This document shows positions 16,894-26,986 of a DNA stretch of 64,000 nt, one piece after another (position 1 is the first letter of the stretch; every line of letters starts with the position of its first letter). The translations under genes and the position numbers were made by a program. Below the pieces are notes generated by a model. That model was not told where the DNA came from, did not search any database, and saw only the letters and a program-made list of their open reading frames with translations. This DNA comes from Agrobacterium tumefaciens. Its GTDB lineage: Bacteria > Pseudomonadota > Alphaproteobacteria > Rhizobiales > Rhizobiaceae. Location of the stretch: positions 62,001-126,000 of the forward strand of contig NZ_WJOK01000001.1 in assembly GCF_009649785.1 (NCBI RefSeq). Reading direction: 5' to 3'.

Positions 16894-18516
16894 TCAGCTG
16901 CGCAGGCCCGGCGCTTCCTGTCCGGTGCTTTCTACATATTCCGTATATCCGCCGCCAAATTGGTGGATACCGTCAGGCGTCAGTTCCAGCACCCGGTTGG
17001 AAAGGGCGGCCAGGAAATGGCGGTCATGCGAAACGAAAAGCATCGTGCCTTCATATTCCGACAGGGCCTTGATCAGCATTTCCTTGGTGTCGAGGTCGAG
17101 ATGGTTCGTCGGCTCGTCCAGCACGAGGAAATTCGGCGGGTCGAACAGCATGGCAGCCATGACCAGACGGGCCTTCTCACCGCCGGACAAAACGCGGCAG
17201 CGCTTCTCCACATCGTCACCGGAAAAACCGAAGCAGCCGGCAAGGGCGCGCAGCGGTGCCTGCCCGGCTTTCGGGAAACGTTCCTCCAGCCATTCCAGAA
17301 TGGTGCTGTCGCCGTCCAGAACATCCATGGCGTGCTGGGCGAAATAACCAAGCTTGACGCTGGCGCCGAGAGTGACATTGCCGGAATCCGGCGTGGTCGT
17401 GCCAGTCACGAGTTTCAGCAAGGTGGATTTTCCGGCACCATTGACGCCCATGATGCACCAGCGCTCCTTGCGCCGCACCATGAAGTCCAGTTCGCCATAG
17501 ATCGTGCGACTGCCATAGGCCTTGCTGACTTTCTTCAGCGCTACGACATCTTCGCCAGATCTCGGCGCCGGCGCAAATTCGAAAGCGACCGTCTGGCGCC
17601 GCTTGGGCGGCTCGACGCGGTCGATCTTTTCGAGTTTCTTGACGCGGCTCTGCACCTGTGAGGCATGCGAGGCACGCGCCTTGAAGCGCTCGATGAACTT
17701 GATTTCCTTGGCGAGCATCGCCTGCTGGCGTTCGAACTGCGCCTGCTGCTGCTTTTCGTTCTGCGCACGCTGCTGTTCGTAAAAGCCGTAGTCGCCGGAA
17801 TAGGTGGTGAGGTTGCCAGCGTCAATTTCGATGATCTTGGTAACGATGCGGTTCATGAATTCGCGGTCGTGCGAGGTCATCAAAAGCGCGCCGTCGTAGT
17901 TCTTCAGAAAATCTTCGAGCCAGATCAGGCTTTCGAGATCGAGATGGTTCGATGGTTCGTCGAGCAGCATCACGTCCGGGCGCATCAGAAGGATGCGGGC
18001 GAGCGCTACGCGCATCTTCCAGCCGCCGGAAAGTTTGGCGACATCGCCATCCATCATTTCCTGACTGAAGCTCAACCCGTCCAGAACCTCGCGCGCGCGG
18101 CCCTCCAGCGCGTAGCCGTCCAGTTCTTCATACCGCGCCTGCACTTCGCCGTAACGCTCGATGATGGCATCCATTTCGTCCATCCGGTCGGGATCGGACA
18201 TGGCGGCTTCCAGCTGCCGGAGTTCGGCTGCGACTTCGCTGACCGGGCCGGCGCCTTCCATGACTTCGGCCACGGCGGAACGGCCAGACATTTCGCCGAC
18301 GTCCTGGTTGAAATAACCGACCGTCATGCCCTTTTCGACGACGACCTGTCCCTCGTCGGGCTGTTCCTCGCCGGTCATCATTCGGAACAGCGTGGTCTTG
18401 CCAGAACCGTTGGGGCCGACAAGGCCGATCTTCTCGCCGCGATTGAGCGCAGCGGAGGCCTCGATGTAGAGAATGCGGTGACTGTTCGACTTGCTGATAT
18501 TTTCGATGCGGATCAT
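16894..18516 (-). CDS. ABC-F family ATP-binding protein
   Basis: A 540-residue soluble protein with two tandem ATPase domains and no membrane segment. Walker A motifs are GPNGSGKTT (about residue 36) and GVNGAGKST (about 352); signatures are LSGGWKMR and LSGGEKAR; Walker B motifs are VMLLDEPSNHLD and FLVLDEPTNHLD. The charged linker between domains (about residues 235-300, Gln/Lys/Arg-rich) is the ribosome-contacting P-site motif of ABC-F translation factors such as EttA and YbiT. Catalytic Glu and H-loop residues are intact. Which ABC-F subgroup it belongs to is not settled here. Confidence 0.92.
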   Translation of the reverse strand: MIRIENISKSNSHRILYIEASAALNRGEKIGLVGPNGSGKTTLFRMMTGEEQPDEGQVVVEKGMTVGYFNQDVGEMSGRSAVAEVMEGAGPVSEVAAELRQLEAAMSDPDRMDEMDAIIERYGEVQARYEELDGYALEGRAREVLDGLSFSQEMMDGDVAKLSGGWKMRVALARILLMRPDVMLLDEPSNHLDLESLIWLEDFLKNYDGALLMTSHDREFMNRIVTKIIEIDAGNLTTYSGDYGFYEQQRAQNEKQQQAQFERQQAMLAKEIKFIERFKARASHASQVQSRVKKLEKIDRVEPPKRRQTVAFEFAPAPRSGEDVVALKKVSKAYGSRTIYGELDFMVRRKERWCIMGVNGAGKSTLLKLVTGTTTPDSGNVTLGASVKLGYFAQHAMDVLDGDSTILEWLEERFPKAGQAPLRALAGCFGFSGDDVEKRCRVLSGGEKARLVMAAMLFDPPNFLVLDEPTNHLDLDTKEMLIKALSEYEGTMLFVSHDRHFLAALSNRVLELTPDGIHQFGGGYTEYVESTGQEAPGLRS

Positions 18517-18632
18517 GACAGGGGCCTGTGAATGGGAGCGGCTCTCCTATGCCATGTGTCGCCGGCGCTGTCACCTGCCGCGCACGCTGTGCCAGCCATG
18601 CAACCCGGCAAGGTCGCCCCGGGAACATCGCT

Positions 18633-18658
18633 CCCCGGAAGCGGGGTCGTTTCCGGGG
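18633..18658 (-). terminator. Hairpin downstream of the TadG-like gene
   Basis: CCCCGGAA and TTCCGGGG pair on a ten-base loop in the 162-bp gap between two minus-strand genes. No T tract is visible. Confidence 0.4.
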
Positions 18659-18678
18659 GATGCTGGCTCGATTTTCCG

Positions 18679-19917
18679 TTAATTGGTCAGCGTTGCCAAA
18701 CTGCCGGCAGCCTTGCGGGCAATTTCGCCGAAGGCGGTAACGATCTGCTCCATGTTTTCAGGCGCGTAATAATTGTCGAGACTGGACGCACAATGTTGCA
18801 GCAGCGACTTGCCCTTGTCCGGCGCCATGAACGCGACGCTGAAAATCTTGATACCGTCTTTCTTGGCCGTATCGCAGGTATTGCGCACGGTCTGGTCGAT
18901 GCTGGAACTCCAGGAGGAGCTGTTTCCCGTCATTTCGCCATCCGTCATGAGAACGATGTATCGCTCGAAGGATTCGCTTTTCTTGTCCTTGTGTTCTTTC
19001 GCTTCAACGGTATTCGCTTTTTTAAGGGCGTTGTATGCGGCATTCAGACTGCTGCGGGCATCCGTACCGCCAGACGGAAACTCCGGGATCTGTTTGTCGA
19101 CATAGGTGGCAATGCTGCTAGTACCCCAGGTGATAGGCTGGGCCGCGTAGGTCTCATGCGTATAGACCGAGGCTCCTGTTCGAACCAGTTCGGAACCGCC
19201 GTTGGCGGTATAAGTGGGATCGGCCTTGTTCAACGTCGCGACGAGATAGCCGACCGCGGTTTTTAGCGAAGTAGCCTTGTTGACGTAGCAGGGCGATGTA
19301 TTTTTGAGATTGGGATAACTCCCCCAGTTATCGACCGTGTAGTTCTGGCACGACGTTTTCTTGGTGTTGAGCGTATCGGTCTTGAAGGACATCGAACCCG
19401 AGCGGTCGAGCACCAGATACATGGAGATCGGCGCGCCCTTGTTGACAGTGCTTACCGCGGTGCCTGTCGCGGCAAGGTCGAGTGTTTTCGCCCCGAAGAA
19501 CCCCAAGAGCGGATTAAGCTGCATCTGGTAGTTTATCGTGGTCTGGATGGTGTAGGTCTTGCCGCGCGCATCGTCCGTTGTGCCAATATTGACTGGAGAG
19601 TTTTTCTCGAGCGCCTTCTTCTCCTCCTCGGTCAGGGTCTTTTCCATCTGGCTGGCGATGAAGGCCTTGGCGATTTCCTTGATTTGTTCGTCCGTCAGAG
19701 CGCCTTCTTTCAAGCGGGCCTCGGTCGCCGCCGCGAGAGCCGCCGAATCCGCCGTGTTCTGCAGGTCCGCTTTCACCTGCATCACATTCGCCAGCTCCAT
19801 GCCGGCTCCCGCAAAACCAAGTAGCACCGGCAGCAATATTGCCGTCATCATGCCAAAATTGCCGCCCGTATCGGCAAGGAAACGGCGCGTCATTTTTTGA
19901 TATGCGGAGGAGATCAT
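18679..19917 (-). CDS. TadE/TadG-like protein with von Willebrand A domain
   Basis: A 412-residue protein. An N-terminal prepilin-like hydrophobic segment (GGNFGMMTAILLPVLLGFAG, about residues 17-36) is followed by the TadE-type helix (MQVKADLQNTADSAALAAA). Residues 145-400 form a von Willebrand A domain whose metal site is DRSGS near residue 158, with a later MTDGEMTG. The domain should be outside the inner membrane. The rest of a tad/cpa pilus locus is absent here, so it is an orphan. Start chosen at ATG 19917; a frame open to 19965 adds 16 residues that break the prepilin-like pattern. Confidence 0.85.
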   Translation of the reverse strand: MISSAYQKMTRRFLADTGGNFGMMTAILLPVLLGFAGAGMELANVMQVKADLQNTADSAALAAATEARLKEGALTDEQIKEIAKAFIASQMEKTLTEEEKKALEKNSPVNIGTTDDARGKTYTIQTTINYQMQLNPLLGFFGAKTLDLAATGTAVSTVNKGAPISMYLVLDRSGSMSFKTDTLNTKKTSCQNYTVDNWGSYPNLKNTSPCYVNKATSLKTAVGYLVATLNKADPTYTANGGSELVRTGASVYTHETYAAQPITWGTSSIATYVDKQIPEFPSGGTDARSSLNAAYNALKKANTVEAKEHKDKKSESFERYIVLMTDGEMTGNSSSWSSSIDQTVRNTCDTAKKDGIKIFSVAFMAPDKGKSLLQHCASSLDNYYAPENMEQIVTAFGEIARKAAGSLATLTN

Positions 19918-20074
19918 AACGGGCTCACTAATTAGAACATTAGACTGAGCGCAGGAAACCCGCAAACGATGTAGAATCCACTAATGTAGACGGTTAAATT
20001 TTATACGTCGTTCAAATTGGTGCAGTTTTTCAAGTATTAATTCGAGTATGCTCATAATAACACGTAATGTATCA

Positions 20075-20953
20075 TTACTGGACGGGAATGACGTCGACGG
20101 CCTGTTTGATCTGCTGGTTGCCGTAGCTCTTCAATACGCCGATCACCGGCGCGACATCGGAATAGTCCCGGCCATAGCCGACGACGATATGGTCGCTGCC
20201 GGCAACGATATCGTTTGTGGGGTCGAGCTCCAGATAACCGGCGGCCTCACCGCACCATACGCGAACCCAGGCATGCATCGCATCGGCACCTTCCAGACGT
20301 TCCTTGCCCGGCGGGGGGATGGTGCGCAGGAAGCCGCTGACGTAACCGGCGGGAATGCCGAGGCTACGCAGCGCCATGATCATGATATGCGAAAAGTCCT
20401 GGCATACGCCGCGTTTCAGCTTGAAGGCTTCCGACGGTGTCGTATCGACAGTCGTCGCTTCACCGTCATAGGTGAAGTCCTTGTGTATGCGTTTGCACAT
20501 CGAGAGTGCGATTTCGCGAATGGTCATTCCGGGCTTCAGCAATTCCCGCGCATAGGCCGATATTGCCGTATCTGTCCCCAGTCTCGGGCTGGCGCCGATG
20601 AAGTGATGCGGTGACTGGAAGTCGACCGACCAGACGTCGGCAAGGTCTTGCGGCAGGCGTGAAAGCTCGGGTGAAAAATCTGCCGTCAGCGCAGGTGCCT
20701 CCACCATCACACGCGCCTGCATGCGGATATCCAGCTTTTCGTGCGGTGCGCGCAGATGCACTGAGGTGGCCGATTGATGAAAGAAATCCTCAAAGACCGC
20801 CCGTTCTTCCGGCACCGGCGAAACATCTATGGTGCCGGCGATGAAGCGCTGACGGCCCGGGATCGACAGGGGCAGCACGCGGATGATGTGACGCGCGCCA
20901 TGGGCCGGCGTGTCGTAGGAGTAACCCATATGCAGGGAAAGGTCATAAAGCAT
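20075..20953 (-). CDS. Transglutaminase-like cysteine peptidase family protein
   Basis: A 292-residue soluble protein with an N-terminal beta domain (about 1-90) and a transglutaminase core. The triad is Cys184 (RGVCQDFSH), His227 (MHAWVRVW) and Asp244 (LELDPTND), all intact. The start at 20953 lies 4 bp after the stop of the upstream gene. It is the last gene of a three-gene minus-strand operon with an ATP-grasp/alpha-E fusion and a large transglutaminase-DUF2126 protein. Comparative genomics has linked this set to peptide or isopeptide-bond chemistry; no product is known. Confidence 0.88.
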   Translation of the reverse strand: MLYDLSLHMGYSYDTPAHGARHIIRVLPLSIPGRQRFIAGTIDVSPVPEERAVFEDFFHQSATSVHLRAPHEKLDIRMQARVMVEAPALTADFSPELSRLPQDLADVWSVDFQSPHHFIGASPRLGTDTAISAYARELLKPGMTIREIALSMCKRIHKDFTYDGEATTVDTTPSEAFKLKRGVCQDFSHIMIMALRSLGIPAGYVSGFLRTIPPPGKERLEGADAMHAWVRVWCGEAAGYLELDPTNDIVAGSDHIVVGYGRDYSDVAPVIGVLKSYGNQQIKQAVDVIPVQ

Positions 20954-20957
20954 CGGG

Positions 20958-23363
20958 TTATCCGAGATATGTCTGGGCCAGAACATCGGAGAGATGTTCC
21001 ATGTCCGTTTCGAGCTGGCGGTAGATCGCGCCATTCATGTTTTCCGGCGTCATGACGGCAAGGCCGGAATGCAGCCGCATTGCCTCGCGGTAAAAGGGCG
21101 ACATCTGGCCGTTCGTAAAGGCGTTCGGCAGCTGCTCCACCTCAGTACGAATCTCGTTCAGCTGAAACAGGATGGACCGTGGGTTGAGCGGATCGAGCGC
21201 CAGAAGATCGGTGACGGTCAGACCCGCCGTGCTGACATTGTATCGGCGGCGATGGGTCATGACGCTGTCACCGATTTCGAGCAGCATGTCATAGGATCCA
21301 TCTGGCGCATCCGGTCCGGTCATGTGGCCGAGAAGCCTTGTCATATGCAGGCCACGTTCGAGATAGCGGCCGATCGACAGGAAACGCCAGCCGGTGAAAC
21401 GATACATGTTTTCGTGCACGAGACCGGCGAAGCCTGCAAGCTTGCGAAGGAGGATCGTCATGGCATGGGTCGCGTCGTCGCCCGGCGAAACCTTTGCGTG
21501 GAACCGACGGGCAGTCTTGGCAAGGTCATTCAGCGCAAGCCATCCGTCCGGCGAAAAACGGTCTCGGATGTTGCTGGCGGAATAGAGCGCGCTGTTGATG
21601 TTGTTCAGCAGGCTTTCCGGCACGGCATCGTTCATTTCCACATCCAGCGCTTCGAGATAACGAGTCACATGCGCAAGCAAGGGCTGACGTGGGTCGGCGG
21701 ATTCGGCATAACGTCCGTGCCAGGCGCGCAAGATGCGCAATGCGCCTTCCGAACGTTCGATATAGCGGCCGAGCCAGAAGAGGTTGTCCGCCGCACGGCT
21801 TGGCAGGCTGCCCGGCATATTGCGGGTGAAGCTTTCTTCCGCCGGTAAAAGCGTGGTGCGTTCCACCGGCTTGTCGCTGACGATCCAGACATCCGCAGCA
21901 CTGCCGCCTGATTGCATGGCGATGGCCGATACATCGTTGCTGCTGCCGATCCGCGCAAAGCCGCCCGGCATGATCTGCCAGCCATCCTGGGTGCGGGCGG
22001 CAAAAACGCGAAGGCTCATCGGGCGCGGCACGAGCTTGTTGTCGATATAGGCCGGCGTGGTGGAAAGCGTCACCACCTCTTGGCCGACAAGCCTGTGGCC
22101 ATCGGAAGCGAGCCAGTCGCTGATCGATTCCTTCGCCGTTTCGCGTAAGGACGAGCCGAGCACGGACTGACCGTTGTCTTCGAAGAAGGGCAGCCGGGAA
22201 TAGGCCGGGCCGATGACCATGCCTTCGATGTTGCCGGCAACGTGGCGGCGCTCGGATTCCTGTCCGCACCACCAGGTCGCGATGGACGGCAGTTTCAGGT
22301 CTTCGCCAAGCAGGTGGCGACAGACGCGCGGCATGAAGGACAGCAGGGCCCGTGTTTCGAGAATGCCGGTGCCGAGCGCGTTGACGATTGTCAGTGCTTC
22401 ATTGCGCAGCGCCTGGACCATGCCGGGCGTGCCGATGTGGGATTGCTGGTTCAGTTCCAGCGGATCGGAATAGGAGGCATCGAGGCGCCGCCAAAGCACG
22501 CCGATCGGTTTCAGTCCGGCCACGGTCCTTACCATCACGCGGCCGTTGACCACGGTCAGATCCTCACCCTCTAGCAGCATGAAGCCGAGATAGCGGGCGA
22601 TATAGGCGTGTTCGAAATAGGTTTCGTTGGCGGGGCCGGGCGTCAGCACCGCGATGCGGTCATCCGGATGTTTTCTGTGCGACTGCAAGGTGTCGCGGAA
22701 AGCGCCGAAAAATGAAGCGAGACGGTGAACATGGGTTTCGGCATAGATGTCGGAAAGCGCGCGTGTGGTCGCCACCCGGTTTTCCAGCGCAAACCCTGCG
22801 CCGGAAGGCGCCTGTGTCCTGTCGGCCAGTACCCACCAGTTGCCATCAGGTCCGCGTCCAATCTCGAACGAGCAGAAATGCAGATAATGGCCGCTTGCAG
22901 GTTTTACGCCGACCATCGGCCGCAGATATTCCGGATTGGAGGCGATCAGTGCCGGCGGTACGTAACCTTCCTTCACCAGCCGGTTTTCGCCGTAAAAATC
23001 GGCGACCATGGCTTCCAGAAGATTGGCGCGCTGTTTAAGCCCTTCGGAAAGAACCGTCCATTCCTTGTCGTCGATCAGCACCGGAATATGAGAGATCGGC
23101 CAGTTTCTTTCGCTGCTGCCCTTGCTGTAATCGCGGTAAAACACGCCCGCATCGCGCAGATAGCGGTCGGTGCGGGCAAAGCGCTCATGCAGTTCGCGTT
23201 CCGACATGCGCGACAGGGCACCGAGCAGGGTTTTCCAGACCGGTCTGACCTTGCCGTTGGTATCGAGCATCTCATCGGCCACGCCGGGCAAGGTGGAGTA
23301 GTCAAGCCCGCGCGATTGCGCGCTCGTTTCCGTCTTGCGTTCCGTGGCCGGGGCTTTCGACAA
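20958..23363 (-). CDS. Circularly permuted ATP-grasp and alpha-E domain fusion
   Basis: An 801-residue protein. Residues about 75-450 are a circularly permuted type-2 ATP-grasp domain (former DUF404/407): WWVLADRTQAPSGAGFALEN, VLWRRLDASYSDPLELN and PSIATWWCGQ are characteristic. Residues about 500-790 are an all-helical alpha-E domain (former DUF403): ADNLFWLGRYIERSEGALRI and WRFLSIGRYLERGLHM. In many genomes these are separate genes; here they are fused. Translation begins at an unusual TTG (23363) that follows GGAG by 8 bp and the previous stop by 1 bp, so it is translationally coupled. Predicted to form amide bonds with ATP; substrate unknown. Confidence 0.9.
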   Translation of the reverse strand: MSKAPATERKTETSAQSRGLDYSTLPGVADEMLDTNGKVRPVWKTLLGALSRMSERELHERFARTDRYLRDAGVFYRDYSKGSSERNWPISHIPVLIDDKEWTVLSEGLKQRANLLEAMVADFYGENRLVKEGYVPPALIASNPEYLRPMVGVKPASGHYLHFCSFEIGRGPDGNWWVLADRTQAPSGAGFALENRVATTRALSDIYAETHVHRLASFFGAFRDTLQSHRKHPDDRIAVLTPGPANETYFEHAYIARYLGFMLLEGEDLTVVNGRVMVRTVAGLKPIGVLWRRLDASYSDPLELNQQSHIGTPGMVQALRNEALTIVNALGTGILETRALLSFMPRVCRHLLGEDLKLPSIATWWCGQESERRHVAGNIEGMVIGPAYSRLPFFEDNGQSVLGSSLRETAKESISDWLASDGHRLVGQEVVTLSTTPAYIDNKLVPRPMSLRVFAARTQDGWQIMPGGFARIGSSNDVSAIAMQSGGSAADVWIVSDKPVERTTLLPAEESFTRNMPGSLPSRAADNLFWLGRYIERSEGALRILRAWHGRYAESADPRQPLLAHVTRYLEALDVEMNDAVPESLLNNINSALYSASNIRDRFSPDGWLALNDLAKTARRFHAKVSPGDDATHAMTILLRKLAGFAGLVHENMYRFTGWRFLSIGRYLERGLHMTRLLGHMTGPDAPDGSYDMLLEIGDSVMTHRRRYNVSTAGLTVTDLLALDPLNPRSILFQLNEIRTEVEQLPNAFTNGQMSPFYREAMRLHSGLAVMTPENMNGAIYRQLETDMEHLSDVLAQTYLG

Positions 23364-23364
23364 T

Positions 23365-26300
23365 TTATACTCCGTATGGCCGGCGCAGATCGAGCGTCAG
23401 CGGAAATTCTGGCGACACGGTTTCCGCCATCAACGGATATTGCCCGGCCGTATGTCCCCATGGTTCGAAACGGGCAAGGCGGCGTGCCTCGGCCTCGTTG
23501 CCGTTGACGGGAAAGGTCTCGTAATTGCGACCACCCGGATGAGCAACATGGTAGATGCATCCGCCGATCGATCGTCCCGACCATGTATCATAAATGTCAA
23601 AGGTCAAGGGCGAATTGACCGGCAGAACGGGATGCAGGCCGGAAGAGGGCTGCCACGCCTTGAAACGAACACCGGCCACCGCAACGCTTCGGTTTTCCGT
23701 CGGAGTTAGCGGAACGGCGCGACCGTTGCACGCCACGGTATAGCGCGCAGGGTTGGAGGTTTCGAGGCGGACCTGCATACGCTCGACGGAGCTGTCGACA
23801 AAACGCACGGTTCCCCCGATGGCACCCTGTTCGCCCATAACATGCCAGGGCTCCAGAGCCTGGCGCAATTCCAGCTTCGCGCCTTCGTATTCCACCTCAC
23901 CGAAGAAGGGGAAACGGAACTCCTGCTGGGCTGTGAACCATTCCGGCTTCAGGTCGAAGCCATTTTCCCTCAGGTCTCCGAGCACGTCCATAAAGTCCGC
24001 CCAGATGTAGTGCGGCAGCATGAATCGGTCTGCAAGTGCCGTGCCCCAGCGCACGAATTTGCCGGCGGCAGGGTTCTTCCAGAAACGGGCGATGAGGGCA
24101 CGCACCAGCAATTGCTGGGCGAGCGACATGCGGGCATTCGGCGGCATTTCGAAGCCGCGGAACTCCACAAGACCAAGGCGGCCGGTCGGCCCATCCGGAG
24201 AAAACAGCTTGTCGATGCAGATTTCGGCGCGGTGGGTGTTGCCCGTCACATCCGTCAGGAGGTTGCGGAACAGGCGGTCGACCAGCCATGGCAGCGGCGG
24301 CGCACCCTGGCCAGGGGCAGGCACCTGCGCCAGCGCGATCTCCAGTTCGTAAAGGCTGTCGTGGCGGGCTTCGTCGATGCGGGGCGCCTGACTCGTCGGT
24401 CCGATGAACAGGCCGGAGAACAGGTAGGAAAGCGACGGGTGCCGCTGCCAGTGCAAGACAAGGCTTTTCAGAAGGTCGGGACGGCGCAGGAAAGGGCTGT
24501 CATTCGGGTTGGCCCCGCCCACGACCACATGGTTGCCACCACCGGTGCCGGTGTGACGGCCATCGATCATGAATTTGTCAGCGCCCAGACGCGTCTGTCG
24601 CGCCTCTTCATAGACCGCCGTGGTGATGTCGACACAATCCTTCCAGCTTGCGGCCGGGTGGATGTTGACCTCGATGACGCCGGGATCGGGCGCTACACGG
24701 ATGACATTGATACGCTCGTCATGCGGTGGAGCATAACCTTCGATATGGACGGGCAGCCCGAGCTCGGCCGCTGCCGCTTCTGCCGCTGCGACCAGTTCCA
24801 GATAATCCTCGATGCGTTCGACAGGCGGCATGAAGACGCAGAGCCGTCCATCGCGCGGTTCCACCGACATGGCTGTGCGCACCGCGCCGCCGATTTCACC
24901 AAGCGTCTGCTCGATGCGTTCCTGGCCGGATGCCTCATCCGCATGGAAAGACGCTTCCGGCATGGTGCGTCCGGAGGGCTGGAATTTCTCGGGAAGCGGC
25001 CCTCGCGGGATCGAAGGGTCAGCTTCATGGATATAAGGATAAGCGGATGGCGGCACATGGGGCAGGGTGCCAAGCGGCAGGCGGTAACCTACCGGGCTAT
25101 CACCCGGAACGAGGAAAATCTTGCCGCGCCGTGTTTTCCATTTCTCGCTGACCCAGCGTTTGTCTGTGGTGGGCTTGGCGTTCCACGCCTGCACCGGAAG
25201 AATATAACCCGTCGGTGTCGTCAGCCCGCGTTCGAACACGCGGGCAAGGCGATTGCGTTCTTCCGGGTCTTTCAGTTTCGAGTTGGACGGATCGACATTT
25301 TCGGGAAGACTACCTTCCTTGATGATCCATTCGGCAGGATCCTCATAGGCCGGAAGCACCAGATCGGGCTCCACACCGAGATGAGTGGCGATACCGCTCA
25401 GTAGCTTTTGCGCGTCGTCGGCCGCAACACCGGTATTTGCGCCTTCTTCGGCAATCAGCGCAGGGTTCTGCCAGATCGGCAGACCGTCCTTTCGCCAGTA
25501 GAGCGAAAATGTCCAACGCGGCAGGCTTTCGCCTGGATACCATTTTCCCTGCCCGTAGTGCAGGAAGCCGCCGGGCGCGAAACGTTCGCGCAGGCGGCGG
25601 ATCAACACGTCCGCTTTTTCGCGTTTCGTCGGTCCAACCGCGCCGGTGTTCCATTCCTCGGATTCGAAATCGTCGATGGAAACGAAGGTCGGCTCGCCGC
25701 CCATGGTCAGCCTGACGTCATGGGCGTTCAGAACCTGATCGACCTTTTCGCCGAGTGCATTGAGGCTCTCCCAGCTTTCATCGGAGAAGGGTTTGGTGAT
25801 GCGCGGGGTCTCGGCAACGCGCCGAACCTGCATGTCGAAAGCGAATTCCGTATTGGCCTCGCCGAAATAACCGCCGGAAATCGGCGCGGCATTGCGGAAA
25901 TGCGGCGTTGCCGCCAGCGGAATATGGCTCTCGCCGGTCAAAAGCCCCGAAGTGGGGTCGAGACCGACCCAGCCGGCGCCCGGCATATAGACCTCGGCCC
26001 AGGCATGCAGATCGGTGAAATCGACCTCTGTCCCTGACGGGCCATCCAATGCCTTGAGATCCGGTGTCAGCTGGATGAGGTATCCCGACACGAAACGTGC
26101 GGCAAGGCCGAGATGTCTCAAGATCTGGACGAACAGCCAGCTGGTGTCGCGGCATGAACCCTTGCCGGAAGCCAGCGTTTCTTCCGGCGTCTGAACACCC
26201 GGCTCCATGCGGATGACGTAACCGATTTCCTGCTGCAGACGGGCGTTGAGGCCGACGACCATATCCACCGTCGGCTGCCCGGGTGTGTGGTCCACGGTGG

Positions 26301-26694
26301 CCATGAAGGCGGAAAGCAGGGGGCCGGTCGGTTCCGGTTTCATGTATATGGACAGATCTTCCCGCAGCTCCTGCGGATAATCGAACGGCCACTTGGTCGC
26401 CTCTTCCTCAACGAAGAAATCGAACGGATTGTAAACCGTCATATCGGCGACAAGATCGACCTCGATCTTAAATTCCGTCGCCGGCTCGGGAAAAACGAAA
26501 CGGGCGAGATAATTGCCGTATGGGTCCTGTTGAAGGTTCACGAAATGATTGGACGGTGAAACCTTGAGAGAATGGCTGATAACATGGGTTCTGGAGTGCG
26601 AGGCGGGCTTCAATCTTATGATTTGCGGTCCAAGGCGAACCGGATTGTCGTATTTATAATGCGTCAGATGATAGATGCTCGCTTTGATCGCCAT
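23365..26694 (-). CDS. Transglutaminase-DUF2126 fusion protein
   Basis: A 1109-residue protein. Residues 1-260 are a transglutaminase N-terminal region and core with triad Cys181 ([10 protein letters not shown]), His230 (LHAWAEVY) and Asp246 (GLDPTSG). The rest, from about residue 330, is DUF2126, beginning near [18 protein letters not shown], a region proposed in the family to carry its own amidoligase-like activity. No signal peptide. Start at ATG 26694 after AAGGCAG; further upstream starts add a non-homologous leader. First gene of the operon with the ATP-grasp/alpha-E and small transglutaminase genes. Confidence 0.9.
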   Translation of the reverse strand: MAIKASIYHLTHYKYDNPVRLGPQIIRLKPASHSRTHVISHSLKVSPSNHFVNLQQDPYGNYLARFVFPEPATEFKIEVDLVADMTVYNPFDFFVEEEATKWPFDYPQELREDLSIYMKPEPTGPLLSAFMATVDHTPGQPTVDMVVGLNARLQQEIGYVIRMEPGVQTPEETLASGKGSCRDTSWLFVQILRHLGLAARFVSGYLIQLTPDLKALDGPSGTEVDFTDLHAWAEVYMPGAGWVGLDPTSGLLTGESHIPLAATPHFRNAAPISGGYFGEANTEFAFDMQVRRVAETPRITKPFSDESWESLNALGEKVDQVLNAHDVRLTMGGEPTFVSIDDFESEEWNTGAVGPTKREKADVLIRRLRERFAPGGFLHYGQGKWYPGESLPRWTFSLYWRKDGLPIWQNPALIAEEGANTGVAADDAQKLLSGIATHLGVEPDLVLPAYEDPAEWIIKEGSLPENVDPSNSKLKDPEERNRLARVFERGLTTPTGYILPVQAWNAKPTTDKRWVSEKWKTRRGKIFLVPGDSPVGYRLPLGTLPHVPPSAYPYIHEADPSIPRGPLPEKFQPSGRTMPEASFHADEASGQERIEQTLGEIGGAVRTAMSVEPRDGRLCVFMPPVERIEDYLELVAAAEAAAAELGLPVHIEGYAPPHDERINVIRVAPDPGVIEVNIHPAASWKDCVDITTAVYEEARQTRLGADKFMIDGRHTGTGGGNHVVVGGANPNDSPFLRRPDLLKSLVLHWQRHPSLSYLFSGLFIGPTSQAPRIDEARHDSLYELEIALAQVPAPGQGAPPLPWLVDRLFRNLLTDVTGNTHRAEICIDKLFSPDGPTGRLGLVEFRGFEMPPNARMSLAQQLLVRALIARFWKNPAAGKFVRWGTALADRFMLPHYIWADFMDVLGDLRENGFDLKPEWFTAQQEFRFPFFGEVEYEGAKLELRQALEPWHVMGEQGAIGGTVRFVDSSVERMQVRLETSNPARYTVACNGRAVPLTPTENRSVAVAGVRFKAWQPSSGLHPVLPVNSPLTFDIYDTWSGRSIGGCIYHVAHPGGRNYETFPVNGNEAEARRLARFEPWGHTAGQYPLMAETVSPEFPLTLDLRRPYGV

Positions 26695-26986
26695 TAATCT
26701 GCCTTGCCCGGTTTTCCGGTTTATGCGGTTTGTCCGCCCCTCTGAAATTATTTGGATTTTGTGCAATGCAGGAAAAGAAAGCAAGGATCATTTCCGGAGG
26801 CACCCGCATTGTTGGCCGAGGCGCCGATGTTTGCTGGCGCGAAGAATTGCCGCGGCTTTTTAATTGTCTCCCTGGGGATTTCTCCGCGGTTGTGGACAAG
26901 GTTGAACGGCGTGTTATTGCTGGGCATCGCAAGGTGCAGCATCGCAAACCGCTTTCCTTGCCGACTGACGTTTCGGAATGGAATGA

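Noticed and set aside
23842..25404. 520-codon plus-strand frame
   Set aside because: Antisense to the transglutaminase-DUF2126 gene; its composition is rich in Arg and His with no known motif.
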